A stretch of DNA of 5,560 nt from an uncultured Victivallales bacterium (lineage in GTDB: Bacteria > Verrucomicrobiota > Lentisphaeria > Oligosphaerales > JAFGRS01): contig CAILKC010000392.1 in NCBI GenBank assembly GCA_903834675.1, forward strand, positions 1 through 5,560. The letters are read 5' to 3'. The first letter of the stretch is position 1. The number at the start of each line of letters is the position of its first letter. A model generated the notes under the pieces. It was given only the letters and a program-made list of their open reading frames with translations, was not told the origin of the DNA and made no database searches. Below are positions 1-5,428 of this stretch, piece by piece. A program made the translations under genes and the position numbers.

Positions 1-20
1 AATGCCAGACGCCGCGGAGC

Positions 21-110
21 GCTGAAAGCGCGGCCATTCCTCAGCCCAGGGCACCGCCCTGGGAATGGAATCCAAAACGAGATTGAGCCCTGCCGGGGCG
101 GCATACCGAC
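21..110. repeat. Intergenic hairpin repeat unit (type A + type B), copy 1
   Basis: The unit begins with GCTGAA and GGCCAT-like flank. It then has a perfect type A hairpin (CCCAGGGC 45-52, loop ACC, GCCCTGGG 56-63) and, 23 nt later, a degenerate type B hairpin (GCCC 87-90, GGGC 96-99) followed by GGCATACCGACA. The same order of parts recurs at 1694-1790. A further small stem (GCCGCG 11-16 with CGCGGC 29-34) precedes it. From general knowledge, repeats of this style are frequent between genes of planctomycete- and verrucomicrobia-like genomes and generate spurious short ORFs. No function is assigned. Confidence 0.7.
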
Positions 111-136
111 AGTCCATGGGCACCGCGCGGCCAGCT

Positions 137-225
137 ATGGCGCCCCTTTGGGGCTGAGAATCTGGGGTATGCCCGGTACCCAGGGCGCTGCCCTGGGCTG
201 AGGGATGGCGCCCCTTCGGGGCTGA
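137..225. repeat. Intergenic hairpin repeat cluster, order B-A-B
   Basis: Two type B hairpins (GCCCC 142-146 with GGGGC 150-154, and 210-214 with 218-222) flank a type A hairpin (CCCAGGGC 179-186, loop GCT, GCCCTGGG 190-197). The two B copies are direct repeats: 137-157 and 205-225 match at 20 of 21 positions, differing only in the loop (TTT against TTC). The hairpin stems are kept while the loops vary, as expected for elements maintained as structures. Confidence 0.7.
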
Positions 226-296
226 AGAGGCAGAGGCGAACCCGCGACTTCCGCGGCTGGGGGTGCCCCCGCGAAACCGTAGCGGCAGGATGGCGG

Positions 297-326
297 ATCG
301 AGATGGAAATCGAAATCGGGATTGAG
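297..326. repeat. Degenerate hexamer tandem repeat (about five units of ATCGAA)
   Basis: Units read ATCGAG, ATGGAA, ATCGAA, ATCGGG and ATTGAG in perfect 6-nt phase. On the minus strand this translates as alternating Ser/Pro-Ile (SIPISISISI), a typical spurious low-complexity ORF. It is probably a decayed microsatellite-like array; no function is visible. Confidence 0.65.
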
Positions 327-333
327 TCGACGG

Positions 334-360
334 GGGGGGACTCGGACACGGCGTCCCCCC
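334..360. repeat. G-tract inverted repeat
   Basis: GGGGGGAC (334-341) and GTCCCCCC (353-360) form a perfect 8-bp stem around an 11-nt loop; the G run itself is eight long (332-339). No T-run follows, so it is not a standard terminator. It separates the hexamer array from the conserved upstream element. Confidence 0.5.
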
Positions 361-392
361 TGGTCTCTCGACCCAGCACGGCGGGCAGGCCC

Positions 393-446
393 TCGACCCT
401 CTGCGGTTCTCAGACAAGCGAACCCCTACGGAGCTGACATGCGCCC
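393..446 (+). promoter_or_regulatory. Conserved upstream element, copy 1 (before the oxidoreductase gene)
   Basis: This stretch matches the reverse complement of 5423-5476 at 48 of 54 positions without gaps. The invariant core is AACCCCTACGGAGCTGAC (421-438), followed after one mismatch by TGCGCCC. It ends 110 nt before the start codon at 557. GAGCTG (431-436) could pair with CAGCTC (450-455) to form a local hairpin. The copy upstream of the convergent gene has the same orientation relative to its gene and nearly the same distance, so a shared promoter, operator or RNA leader is possible. A dispersed repeat is the alternative: CCCCTACGGAGCTGA differs from the type B hairpin repeat CCCCTTCGGGGCTGA at only two positions. 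Confidence 0.55.
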
Positions 447-486
447 CCGCAGCTCGCGTTTGCGTGCCGAGCGCTGTGGCGCTAGC

Positions 487-524
487 GTAGCGGGGTCAGA
501 TTCACGTCCGCCGTCGGCGGGCGT
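487..524 (+). repeat. GTAG-led hairpin resembling a REP sequence, in the leader of the oxidoreductase gene
   Basis: GTAG (487-490) is followed by CGGGGTCAGATTC and a stem of nine pairs including one G-T (504-512 with 516-524, loop GTC). REP elements associated with RAYT (TnpA-REP) transposases typically have a GTAG or GGAG head followed by an imperfect palindrome, which this resembles. No transposase is present here. The stem ends 16 nt before the Shine-Dalgarno, so it would also be part of the mRNA leader if transcription starts upstream. Confidence 0.4.
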
Positions 525-540
525 GCCAGCGCACAACCTG

Positions 541-547
541 AGGAAGG
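541..547 (+). promoter_or_regulatory. Shine-Dalgarno site of the oxidoreductase gene
   Basis: AGGAAGG ends 9 nt before the ATG at 557. This fixes the start codon and follows directly after the GC hairpin at 504-524. Confidence 0.8.
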
Positions 548-556
548 TGACCGACC

Positions 557-1684
557 ATGAGCGACACGATTCGGGTAGGACTCATCGGCGCCGGGCAGAT
601 TGCCACGCACCACATGACGCGGTACAAGGATATGCCGCAGGTCAAGATGGTGGCGGTGGCGGATCTGTTCCCGGAGAAGGTCAAGGCGGCCCAGGACCGC
701 TTCGGCATCCCCAACGGCTACGCCGACTTCAAGGAAATGCTGAACCGTGACGACCTTGACGCGGTGGACGTCTGCGTGCATAACAACAAGCACGCGCCGC
801 TGACCATCGCCGCCCTGGAGGCGGGCAAGCATGTCTACTGTGAGAAGCCGATGGCGGGGACGTACCGCGACGCCGAGAACATGTACAAGGCCGCCAAGAA
901 GCACAAGCGCAAGCTCAGCGTCCAGATGACCACGCTGTTCTCACCCGAGAGCCGCGGCGCCAAGCGCCTCATCGACGATGGGCAGCTCGGCAAGCTCTAC
1001 TACGCCCGCTCGTTCGGCTACCGGCGGCGCGGGCGGCCGTTCGTGGATGGTTACGGCACGGCGAACTTCGTGGACAAGTCGATCTGCGCCGGCGGCGCCC
1101 TGTTCGACATGGGCATCTACCACATTGCCAACATCCTATTCCTGGTGGGGAACCCGAAGGTCCTGACCGTCACCGGCTCGACGCACCAGGAGCTTGATAT
1201 GTACGAAGACCGCCGCACGTTCAGCAACTTCAGCGTTGAAGAGATGGGGCTGGGCTGGGTACGTCTCGAGGGCGGGATTTCCTTTGACATTGAGGAGACC
1301 TGGGCGGTCCACCACGACGGCCAGGAGGCAAGCAAGGTGCTGGGCAGCAAGGGCGGCATCAAGCTCAACCCCCTGACCTTCTTCTCGAGCGCTGCCGACA
1401 TGCCCATGAGTTCCACCTTCGACCTGGCCGGCTCGGACACGCGCTGGCACTCGTGCTTCCCGGAGAGTGTCTGGTACGACTCCTCCCAGAACCACTGGAT
1501 CGGCGCTCTGCTGGGCAAGGTGCCGTTGCTGCCGACGCACGAATACGCCCTGAACACCGCGCTGATCAGCGAGGGCATCTTCATGTCCACCCGGCTGGGT
1601 CGTGAGGTGAGCGCGGACGAGATCAGGAAGACCTCCAAGAGCACGGCGATTGACCCCTACACCCCCGAGAAGGTCTGGAAGTGA
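557..1684 (+). CDS. Gfo/Idh/MocA family NAD(P)-dependent oxidoreductase
   Basis: A 375-residue protein, normal length for this family of soluble dehydrogenases that oxidise or reduce hydroxyl groups on sugars, inositols and related compounds. Residues 5-16 form the first strand and glycine-rich nucleotide loop (GLIGAGQIA), and residues 31-36 (MVAVAD) the second strand of a Rossmann fold. The family EKP motif is at 96-98 in HVYCEKPMA, with Lys97 the expected catalytic lysine. In the C-terminal substrate domain, GGALFDMGIYHI (179-190) gives Asp184 and Tyr188, the D-x-G-x-Y form of the catalytic motif known from glucose-fructose oxidoreductase, instead of the D-x-G-x-H form common in inositol dehydrogenases. 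There is no signal peptide, so it is probably cytoplasmic. The ATG at 557 is preceded by a strong Shine-Dalgarno. It is the first gene of a likely three-gene unit. Substrate is unknown; the family call is secure, the exact reaction is not. Confidence 0.95.
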   Translation: MSDTIRVGLIGAGQIATHHMTRYKDMPQVKMVAVADLFPEKVKAAQDRFGIPNGYADFKEMLNRDDLDAVDVCVHNNKHAPLTIAALEAGKHVYCEKPMAGTYRDAENMYKAAKKHKRKLSVQMTTLFSPESRGAKRLIDDGQLGKLYYARSFGYRRRGRPFVDGYGTANFVDKSICAGGALFDMGIYHIANILFLVGNPKVLTVTGSTHQELDMYEDRRTFSNFSVEEMGLGWVRLEGGISFDIEETWAVHHDGQEASKVLGSKGGIKLNPLTFFSSAADMPMSSTFDLAGSDTRWHSCFPESVWYDSSQNHWIGALLGKVPLLPTHEYALNTALISEGIFMSTRLGREVSADEIRKTSKSTAIDPYTPEKVWK

Positions 1685-1693
1685 GAGCGGCAG

Positions 1694-1790
1694 GCTGAAG
1701 GCCATCCATCAGCCCAGGCCAGCGGCCTGGGGAAACGGTCATGAACCCCGATCGAAGCCCGGCAAGGGCGGTATCATCCCGACACGGAAC
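1694..1790. repeat. Intergenic hairpin repeat unit (type A + type B), copy inside the operon
   Basis: GCTGAAGGCCATCC leads into a perfect type A hairpin (CCCAGGCC 1713-1720, loop AGC, GGCCTGGG 1724-1731). After 25 nt comes a type B hairpin (GCCC 1757-1760, GGGC 1766-1769), then GGTATCATCCCGACA. This parallels 21-110 part by part. The type A stem carries a compensated base-pair change (GGGC/GCCC to GGCC/GGCC). It fills most of the 119-nt gap between the oxidoreductase and isomerase-like genes and overlaps the rejected upstream start at 1741. In the transcript it could form stems that affect stability or the relative expression of the two genes; no T-tract suggests termination. Confidence 0.7.
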
Positions 1791-1792
1791 AC

Positions 1793-1796
1793 GGAG
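1793..1796 (+). promoter_or_regulatory. Shine-Dalgarno site deciding the start of the isomerase-like gene
   Basis: GGAG lies 7 nt before the ATG at 1804. The alternative ATG at 1741 has no comparable site, and the repeat unit covers its upstream and early codons. Confidence 0.7.
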
Positions 1797-1803
1797 ACTT
1801 CCT

Positions 1804-2574
1804 ATGGCGAAACGAGTTCCCATTGCGTTGCAGTTGTACGCGGTCCGCGGCGAGTGTGCCAAGAGCATTCCGGAGACCCTGAAGGCGGTTGCCAAGCTCG
1901 GCTACCAGGGCGCCGAGCCCTGGGGCTACAGCGGCGACGCGGTGGCCTGGCAAGGTTGGGCCGGGGCTGATCTTCGCAAGGTGTTCGATGACAACAATCT
2001 GACGTGCTGTGGTATGCACGTCAACACGGTTGCACTGCAGGGCGACAACCTGGCGCGCACCATCGAGTTGAACCAGCTCCTGGGGAACCGGTTTCTGGTG
2101 ATCGCCGGCGACAAGGCACGCATGAGTTCCATGGCCGGTATCCGGGAACTGGCGGGCATCCTCAACGAGGCCGCGGCCAAGCTCAAGCCGCTCGGTCTGT
2201 TCAGCGGCTACCACGCGCATCCATTCGACTTTGTCATGGTCGAGGGCGAGCAGTCTTGGTATCACCTCTTCCGCCTGACTCAGCCCGAGGTGGTCATGCA
2301 GCTTGACATCGGCAACTCGGCTGGTGGCGGCGGCGACCCGGTGAAGATTCTGAAGACCTTTCCCGGGCGCGCCGCGTCGATGCATCTCAAGGACTACGGC
2401 AAGCCAGGCTGTGTGATCGGTGAGGGTGTCGCGGACTGGCCGGAGATTTTCCGGCTGTGCGACAGCACGCAACCCGTGGCCTGGTACGTCGTCGAAGAGG
2501 GCGGCCCGGACGGCCTTGGCTTTGACGTCTCGGCGCGCAGTCTGGCCGCGCTGCGGAAAATGGGGCGGTGCTGA
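1804..2574 (+). CDS. Sugar-phosphate isomerase/epimerase-like TIM-barrel protein
   Basis: A 256-residue protein of the xylose isomerase-like TIM barrel (AP endonuclease 2-like) group, whose members isomerise or epimerise sugars or act in inositol-type catabolism. Recognisable landmarks are QLYAVR (10-15), LGYQGAEPWGY (32-42), GMHVN (70-74), GYHAHPFDF (135-143, the family YHNHxxEF motif), LDIGN (167-171), HLKD (194-197), GEGVADW (206-212) and VVEEGGP (229-235). Asp168, His194 and Glu231 are the expected divalent-metal ligands. No signal peptide is present. I chose the ATG at 1804 because GGAG lies 7 nt upstream, and because family similarity begins at once (AKRVPIALQLY). An in-frame ATG at 1741 exists, but the 63 nt it would add are repeat DNA. 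Pairing with a Gfo/Idh/MocA oxidoreductase is a common arrangement and suggests consecutive steps on one sugar-like substrate. Its substrate is not determinable here. Confidence 0.92.
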   Translation: MAKRVPIALQLYAVRGECAKSIPETLKAVAKLGYQGAEPWGYSGDAVAWQGWAGADLRKVFDDNNLTCCGMHVNTVALQGDNLARTIELNQLLGNRFLVIAGDKARMSSMAGIRELAGILNEAAAKLKPLGLFSGYHAHPFDFVMVEGEQSWYHLFRLTQPEVVMQLDIGNSAGGGGDPVKILKTFPGRAASMHLKDYGKPGCVIGEGVADWPEIFRLCDSTQPVAWYVVEEGGPDGLGFDVSARSLAALRKMGRC

Positions 2575-2586
2575 GCGCCTCGACGG

Positions 2587-4461
2587 ATGACGCGTTCCTC
2601 TTCATGGATCTTGGTCATGGGGCTCGCCTGCGCCCTGTCTCCGGGGCTTGCCGCACGCATGGTGCTGCCGGTCCCTGGCAGTGTTGTGCTGGCGGCGCCT
2701 GAGGCGGGGGCGCGGAGGATCGGCGTCATCCGCTCGTCGCGGCCGCTGGAGTCGCGGGGCCAGCACACCTTCTTCGATAACCGTCACCCGCTATCGAGGT
2801 ACTACCGCTTCGATTTGGTTGAACTGGACGATGGGACGGAAGGCTGGCTCTGTCCCGAGCTGCGGGCGGTGGAAACCGCGTCCGGCGTGGGCGGCGTGAG
2901 CGCGGTCCGGCGGTCCGCGGTTGGGCTGCAGGTCCTCTGGGTCCTGGATCTGCTCCTGGCGGCGGCCGCGGCGCTGGCGTTGTTGCCGCGCTGGTTGCGG
3001 GGCCTATCGCGGCGGACGGGGATAGCTCTGCCGACGCTGGTGGCCGGGTTGCAGGGGGTGCTGGTGGTCAGCCTGGGTTGGGGGCGGCTGCTCGGCATCC
3101 TCCTCGGCGCCCATCAGGTGGTGGCCACCCCGTGTGATGAACTCGGCTACTTTGAGGTGGCGCGCGACCTGTTGAACGGCTCCCTGCAGGGGCCCTGGCG
3201 TTTCACCCTCGGCCTGCCCCTGCTCTATGTGCCTTTTGTGTGGTTCTTCCAAGCCACCTCGGCATTCGACCTTATCATTCCGTTCAGTGGGTTCAACGGG
3301 TTCGTCGTGATGCCGGCTTGCGCGCTGCTGATCCTGGCCATTCTGCGTCGGCTTACGGGGTCTGCGGGCAAAGCGCTCGCCGCGACCTGCCTGTGGCTTC
3401 TGCTGCCGCTCATTTACCATCGGTTTGAGTACTGGGATGACAGGTTGTTCAAGTCGTTCGTGGACCTGCCGACCGTAACCTTCTGCTTTCAGCTCTACAC
3501 CGAACTCATCGCCATGGGCTTCAATGCCATGAGCGATGTGCCGGCGCTGTTCCTGATGTTGCTGGCGTTGTGGCTCGCCGTGAGGTCTCGTCCTGACCAG
3601 CGCAGCCGGGCTGTGGTCGGCGCGACGTTGGGTGCGGCCTGTCTGGTGCGCCTCAACTGCGTGTACATGGCGCCGGCGCTGGCCTGGTTTCTGTGGCGTG
3701 CCGACCGGGCGCGTCTGGCGCAGTGGCGACACGCTGTGCCCGCGGTTGCCATCGCTCTGGGCGCTTTCGCCGCCGTGTTTGCGCCGCAGTGGATGGTGAA
3801 TCGGCTGCAGTTCGGGTCCGCGTGGACGTTTCCCTACGTGCTGCACAGCACGGATGCTGCCAGTGGCTTCGAGTGGCGTTGCGTGCCGGTACACCTGCAG
3901 TACCTGATGCACAGCAACTACCTGTACGTGGTTCCCGGCGGCCTGGCGCTGCTGTGGCAGCCCGACCGCGAACTGCGCACCGGGCTGGCTCTCTGGGCGG
4001 TGCCGATGATCGCCTTCTTTGCCGGCTACACCAATAGCTTCTGTGACGCCACCCGCTTCATCCTCATCGCCTTCCCGGCGCTGGTTGCCGCGGTGGTCTG
4101 TCTGGAGAGCCGCCGGGAGGCGCCGCGGGAGGGCGCCTGGGTGTTGCCCGCCTTGTTGGGGGTGACGCTGCTATGCACCAGTCCGTCCGGGTACGGCTTC
4201 TCCCGCGTCAGCATCCTGAGCCTCGGATCGACGGGCGAAGGCGCGCTCCTGGCGGTGGCGTTGGCAGCGGCGGCAGGGGCGCTGCTGCGGTTGCGCCGGC
4301 AGCGGCAACCGCTCCTTCTGGCTGCGGTCTTTCTGCTGGTCTGGTACAGCGGCCAGGTATGGGCAGCGGCGGCTTGCCTCGTCGCGGCCCTGGCACGGGC
4401 CGCCTGGGACTGGGGAGAAGACGTCACACGGCACTGGCGCCGGGCCGGACGTACCGGCTGA
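2587..4461 (+). CDS. Polytopic membrane protein: secreted SH3-like domain plus probable GT-C glycosyltransferase core
   Basis: A 624-residue inner-membrane protein. Residues 1-23 look like a signal peptide (MTRSSSWILVMGLACALSPG, then LAA before Arg24). Residues about 27-95 resemble a bacterial SH3 domain, ending in the typical DDGTEGWLCPELRAV. About 13-14 hydrophobic segments follow, roughly at 112-133, 147-173, 204-221, 228-252, 262-277, 312-331, 341-370, 381-400, 441-457, 465-480, 488-505, 517-530, 551-568 and 575-602. The loop after the second segment contains PCDELGYFEVARDLLNG (182-198). An acidic DE pair there is characteristic of GT-C glycosyltransferases (PMT/ArnT type), which move sugars from a lipid-phosphate donor to an extracytoplasmic acceptor. 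Positive residues at 135-143 and at the C-terminus (RHWRRAGR) fit cytoplasmic sides. The gene begins 12 nt after the preceding stop, with no clear Shine-Dalgarno, so translational coupling is likely. The GT-C assignment is an inference; donor and acceptor are unknown. Confidence 0.88.
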   Translation: MTRSSSWILVMGLACALSPGLAARMVLPVPGSVVLAAPEAGARRIGVIRSSRPLESRGQHTFFDNRHPLSRYYRFDLVELDDGTEGWLCPELRAVETASGVGGVSAVRRSAVGLQVLWVLDLLLAAAAALALLPRWLRGLSRRTGIALPTLVAGLQGVLVVSLGWGRLLGILLGAHQVVATPCDELGYFEVARDLLNGSLQGPWRFTLGLPLLYVPFVWFFQATSAFDLIIPFSGFNGFVVMPACALLILAILRRLTGSAGKALAATCLWLLLPLIYHRFEYWDDRLFKSFVDLPTVTFCFQLYTELIAMGFNAMSDVPALFLMLLALWLAVRSRPDQRSRAVVGATLGAACLVRLNCVYMAPALAWFLWRADRARLAQWRHAVPAVAIALGAFAAVFAPQWMVNRLQFGSAWTFPYVLHSTDAASGFEWRCVPVHLQYLMHSNYLYVVPGGLALLWQPDRELRTGLALWAVPMIAFFAGYTNSFCDATRFILIAFPALVAAVVCLESRREAPREGAWVLPALLGVTLLCTSPSGYGFSRVSILSLGSTGEGALLAVALAAAAGALLRLRRQRQPLLLAAVFLLVWYSGQVWAAAACLVAALARAAWDWGEDVTRHWRRAGRTG

Positions 4462-4480
4462 GACGCCAGGGCTGAGACGC
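4456..4480. repeat. 11-bp direct repeat across the membrane protein stop codon
   Basis: GGCTGAGACGC occurs at 4456-4466 and again at 4470-4480. The first copy contains the TGA stop at 4459-4461. CGTCTCAG at 4531-4538, which spans the stop of the convergent gene, is the reverse complement of CTGAGACG at 4472-4479. Transcripts read through from either side could therefore form an 8-bp stem with a 51-nt loop. Confidence 0.5.
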
Positions 4481-4487
4481 GCCAGAC

Positions 4488-4499
4488 CCGCAGTTGCGG
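4488..4499. terminator. Weak hairpin between convergent genes
   Basis: CCGC (4488-4491) and GCGG (4496-4499) form a short stem with loop AGTT in the 73-nt gap between the two convergent stops. It could help bidirectional termination, but the stem is only 4 bp and no T-tract follows on either strand. Confidence 0.2.
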
Positions 4500-4534
4500 C
4501 TCTAGCCAGTCTTGTGTATCCGGTCGGAACCGTC

Positions 4535-5317
4535 TCAGGCCCCGAGCAGGCGCCGCACGATGGCGACGTTCTCCTCGACGATGTTGTCGTTGTCGCCGCG
4601 GTGCATGCCGACGTTGACGACATCGCCCGGCTTGATGTTCTCGAAGGCGAACTCGAAGGCCATGGCGGCGTCGAGGCGCCCGGCGCCGAGGATCTTGTAA
4701 GCGATGCAGGGCTTCTGCAGCCGGCGACAGCACTCAGCGGCGGGGAAGATGTCGGCCAGGTGGAACTTGTCACCCTTGCCGGCGTGCAGGCTGCCGCAGT
4801 CGAAGAAGCAGACCATGTGGAAGTCGACCAGGTTGAGGCTGTCGATCCAGTAGTGCGTCTGGGGGGCGTGTCCGGCAACCCCGATCGGCAGACCGCGGGA
4901 CTTAGCGTGCTCGACCCAGGCCTGGAGCGTCTTGGCGTCGCGCTTGGAATAGAGATCGTCGGCGATGCCGCCGTGGAAGAAGGCGGCCTTGGCGCCAATC
5001 TCGATGGCGCGGTCGACCGTCGCTTCCATCGTCGGGAAGCTGCGGTTGCTGAGCTGGGCGACCCACTGCAGCGGCCCGCCGTCGGCCAGGTAGTCGGTCA
5101 CGGCCTGAATCACGTGCGGGGTTTCGTTGTTGGACACGAAGGAGTTGATGCCGGCGGCATAGGCCCGGCCCCAGGTCTCCTTGATGCGCTCAGGGGTGTG
5201 CCACGTCTTCATCGCCGTATCGCGCGCCGCATTCTGGTGGCTGAACCCGCCGAAGGGGTTTGCCCCGATCAACAGCCTCGTCATCTTCAGTCCGCAGAAA
5301 TCCACGGTCGGCAGCAT
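4535..5317 (-). CDS. TIM-barrel protein related to aldo/keto reductases, probably lacking the standard catalytic tetrad
   Basis: A 260-residue protein with an aldo/keto-reductase-like order of elements: an N-terminal strand with LLIGANPFGGFSHQN (15-29), AYAAGINSFVSNNET (52-66) where AKRs have the Asp-Thr-Ala...Tyr-Gly catalytic stretch, AAFFHGGIADDLY (111-123) like the AKR 'lyllHxpd' strand, GLPIGVAGH (142-150), KPCIAYKILGAGRL (202-215), and the closing VNVGMHRGDNDNIVEENVAIVRRLL (about 234-258), which matches the AKR C-terminal 'vGxxxxxxleENv' signature. The usual Asp and Tyr are not visible, so it may not be a normal NADPH reductase. Six cysteines (8, 170, 174, 196, 197, 204) are notable for this size. 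The start at 5317 is chosen because AGGAG lies 8 nt upstream; an in-frame ATG at 5347 would add ten residues and has no such site. The gene is convergent with the membrane protein and shares an upstream element with the oxidoreductase gene. Function is not assigned. Confidence 0.88.
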   Translation of the reverse strand: MLPTVDFCGLKMTRLLIGANPFGGFSHQNAARDTAMKTWHTPERIKETWGRAYAAGINSFVSNNETPHVIQAVTDYLADGGPLQWVAQLSNRSFPTMEATVDRAIEIGAKAAFFHGGIADDLYSKRDAKTLQAWVEHAKSRGLPIGVAGHAPQTHYWIDSLNLVDFHMVCFFDCGSLHAGKGDKFHLADIFPAAECCRRLQKPCIAYKILGAGRLDAAMAFEFAFENIKPGDVVNVGMHRGDNDNIVEENVAIVRRLLGA

Positions 5318-5325
5318 GTTGGAAT

Positions 5326-5330
5326 CTCCT
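5326..5330 (-). promoter_or_regulatory. Shine-Dalgarno site deciding the start of the AKR-like gene
   Basis: On the minus strand AGGAG is followed by 8 nt and then the ATG at 5317-5315. This favours the shorter 260-residue product over the upstream ATG at 5347. Confidence 0.75.
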
Positions 5331-5411
5331 GTTTCGGGCCGGCTCAACAGAACGGTTGTACGCGTTGATACTATGGTTGCTGCGCGCGCTTGTGCCAGTT
5401 TCTGCTCGACG

Positions 5412-5428
5412 GCGCCCGTCCCGGGCGC
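5412..5428. other. GC hairpin at the edge of upstream element copy 2
   Basis: GCGCCC (5412-5417) and GGGCGC (5423-5428) form a perfect 6-bp stem around a 5-nt loop. There is no T-tract, so it is not a clear terminator. On the minus strand it would lie about 95 nt before the AKR-like start codon. Confidence 0.4.

Larger units (their letters stand above)
1..556. other. Gene-free, repeat-rich upstream region
   Basis: No reading frame here shows protein-family similarity. The 112-codon minus-strand frame at 41-379 translates only repeats. The stretch consists of the hairpin mosaic (11-222), a further GC palindromic patch (GGGGG 259-263, CCCCC 266-270), the hexamer array, the G-tract inverted repeat, the conserved element and the REP-like leader hairpin. 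A sigma-70-type promoter cannot be picked with confidence in this GC-rich DNA. Confidence 0.7.

Noticed and set aside
41..379. A 112-codon open frame on the - strand in the upstream region
   Set aside because: It translates the hairpin mosaic and the hexamer array, and has no ribosome site or family similarity.
1741..1803. An N-terminal extension of the isomerase-like gene from the ATG at 1741
   Set aside because: The 63 nt lie within a repeat unit and lack a good Shine-Dalgarno. Similarity to the family starts right after the ATG at 1804.
3004..3912. A 302-codon open frame on the - strand inside the membrane protein gene
   Set aside because: Its translation is dominated by His, Gln, Arg and Gly, the usual shadow of a hydrophobic GC-rich coding strand. 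The + strand product has a signal peptide and regular membrane segments.
4514..5368. A 284-codon open frame on the + strand opposite the AKR-like gene
   Set aside because: It is antisense to a gene with clear family motifs and a good Shine-Dalgarno. Its translation is Val/Asp/Glu/Gly-rich with no recognisable domain, as expected from the complement of GC-rich codons.
5368..5373. A possible -10 hexamer TAGTAT on the - strand
   Set aside because: It matches TATAAT at four of six positions, and no convincing -35 box lies 16-18 nt upstream. It is the most AT-rich spot near the conserved element but not enough to call.
5380..5397. A sigma-54-like TGGCAC on the - strand upstream of the AKR-like gene
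   Set aside because: The required GC of the -12 box is not at the correct spacing, so the match is only half a promoter.
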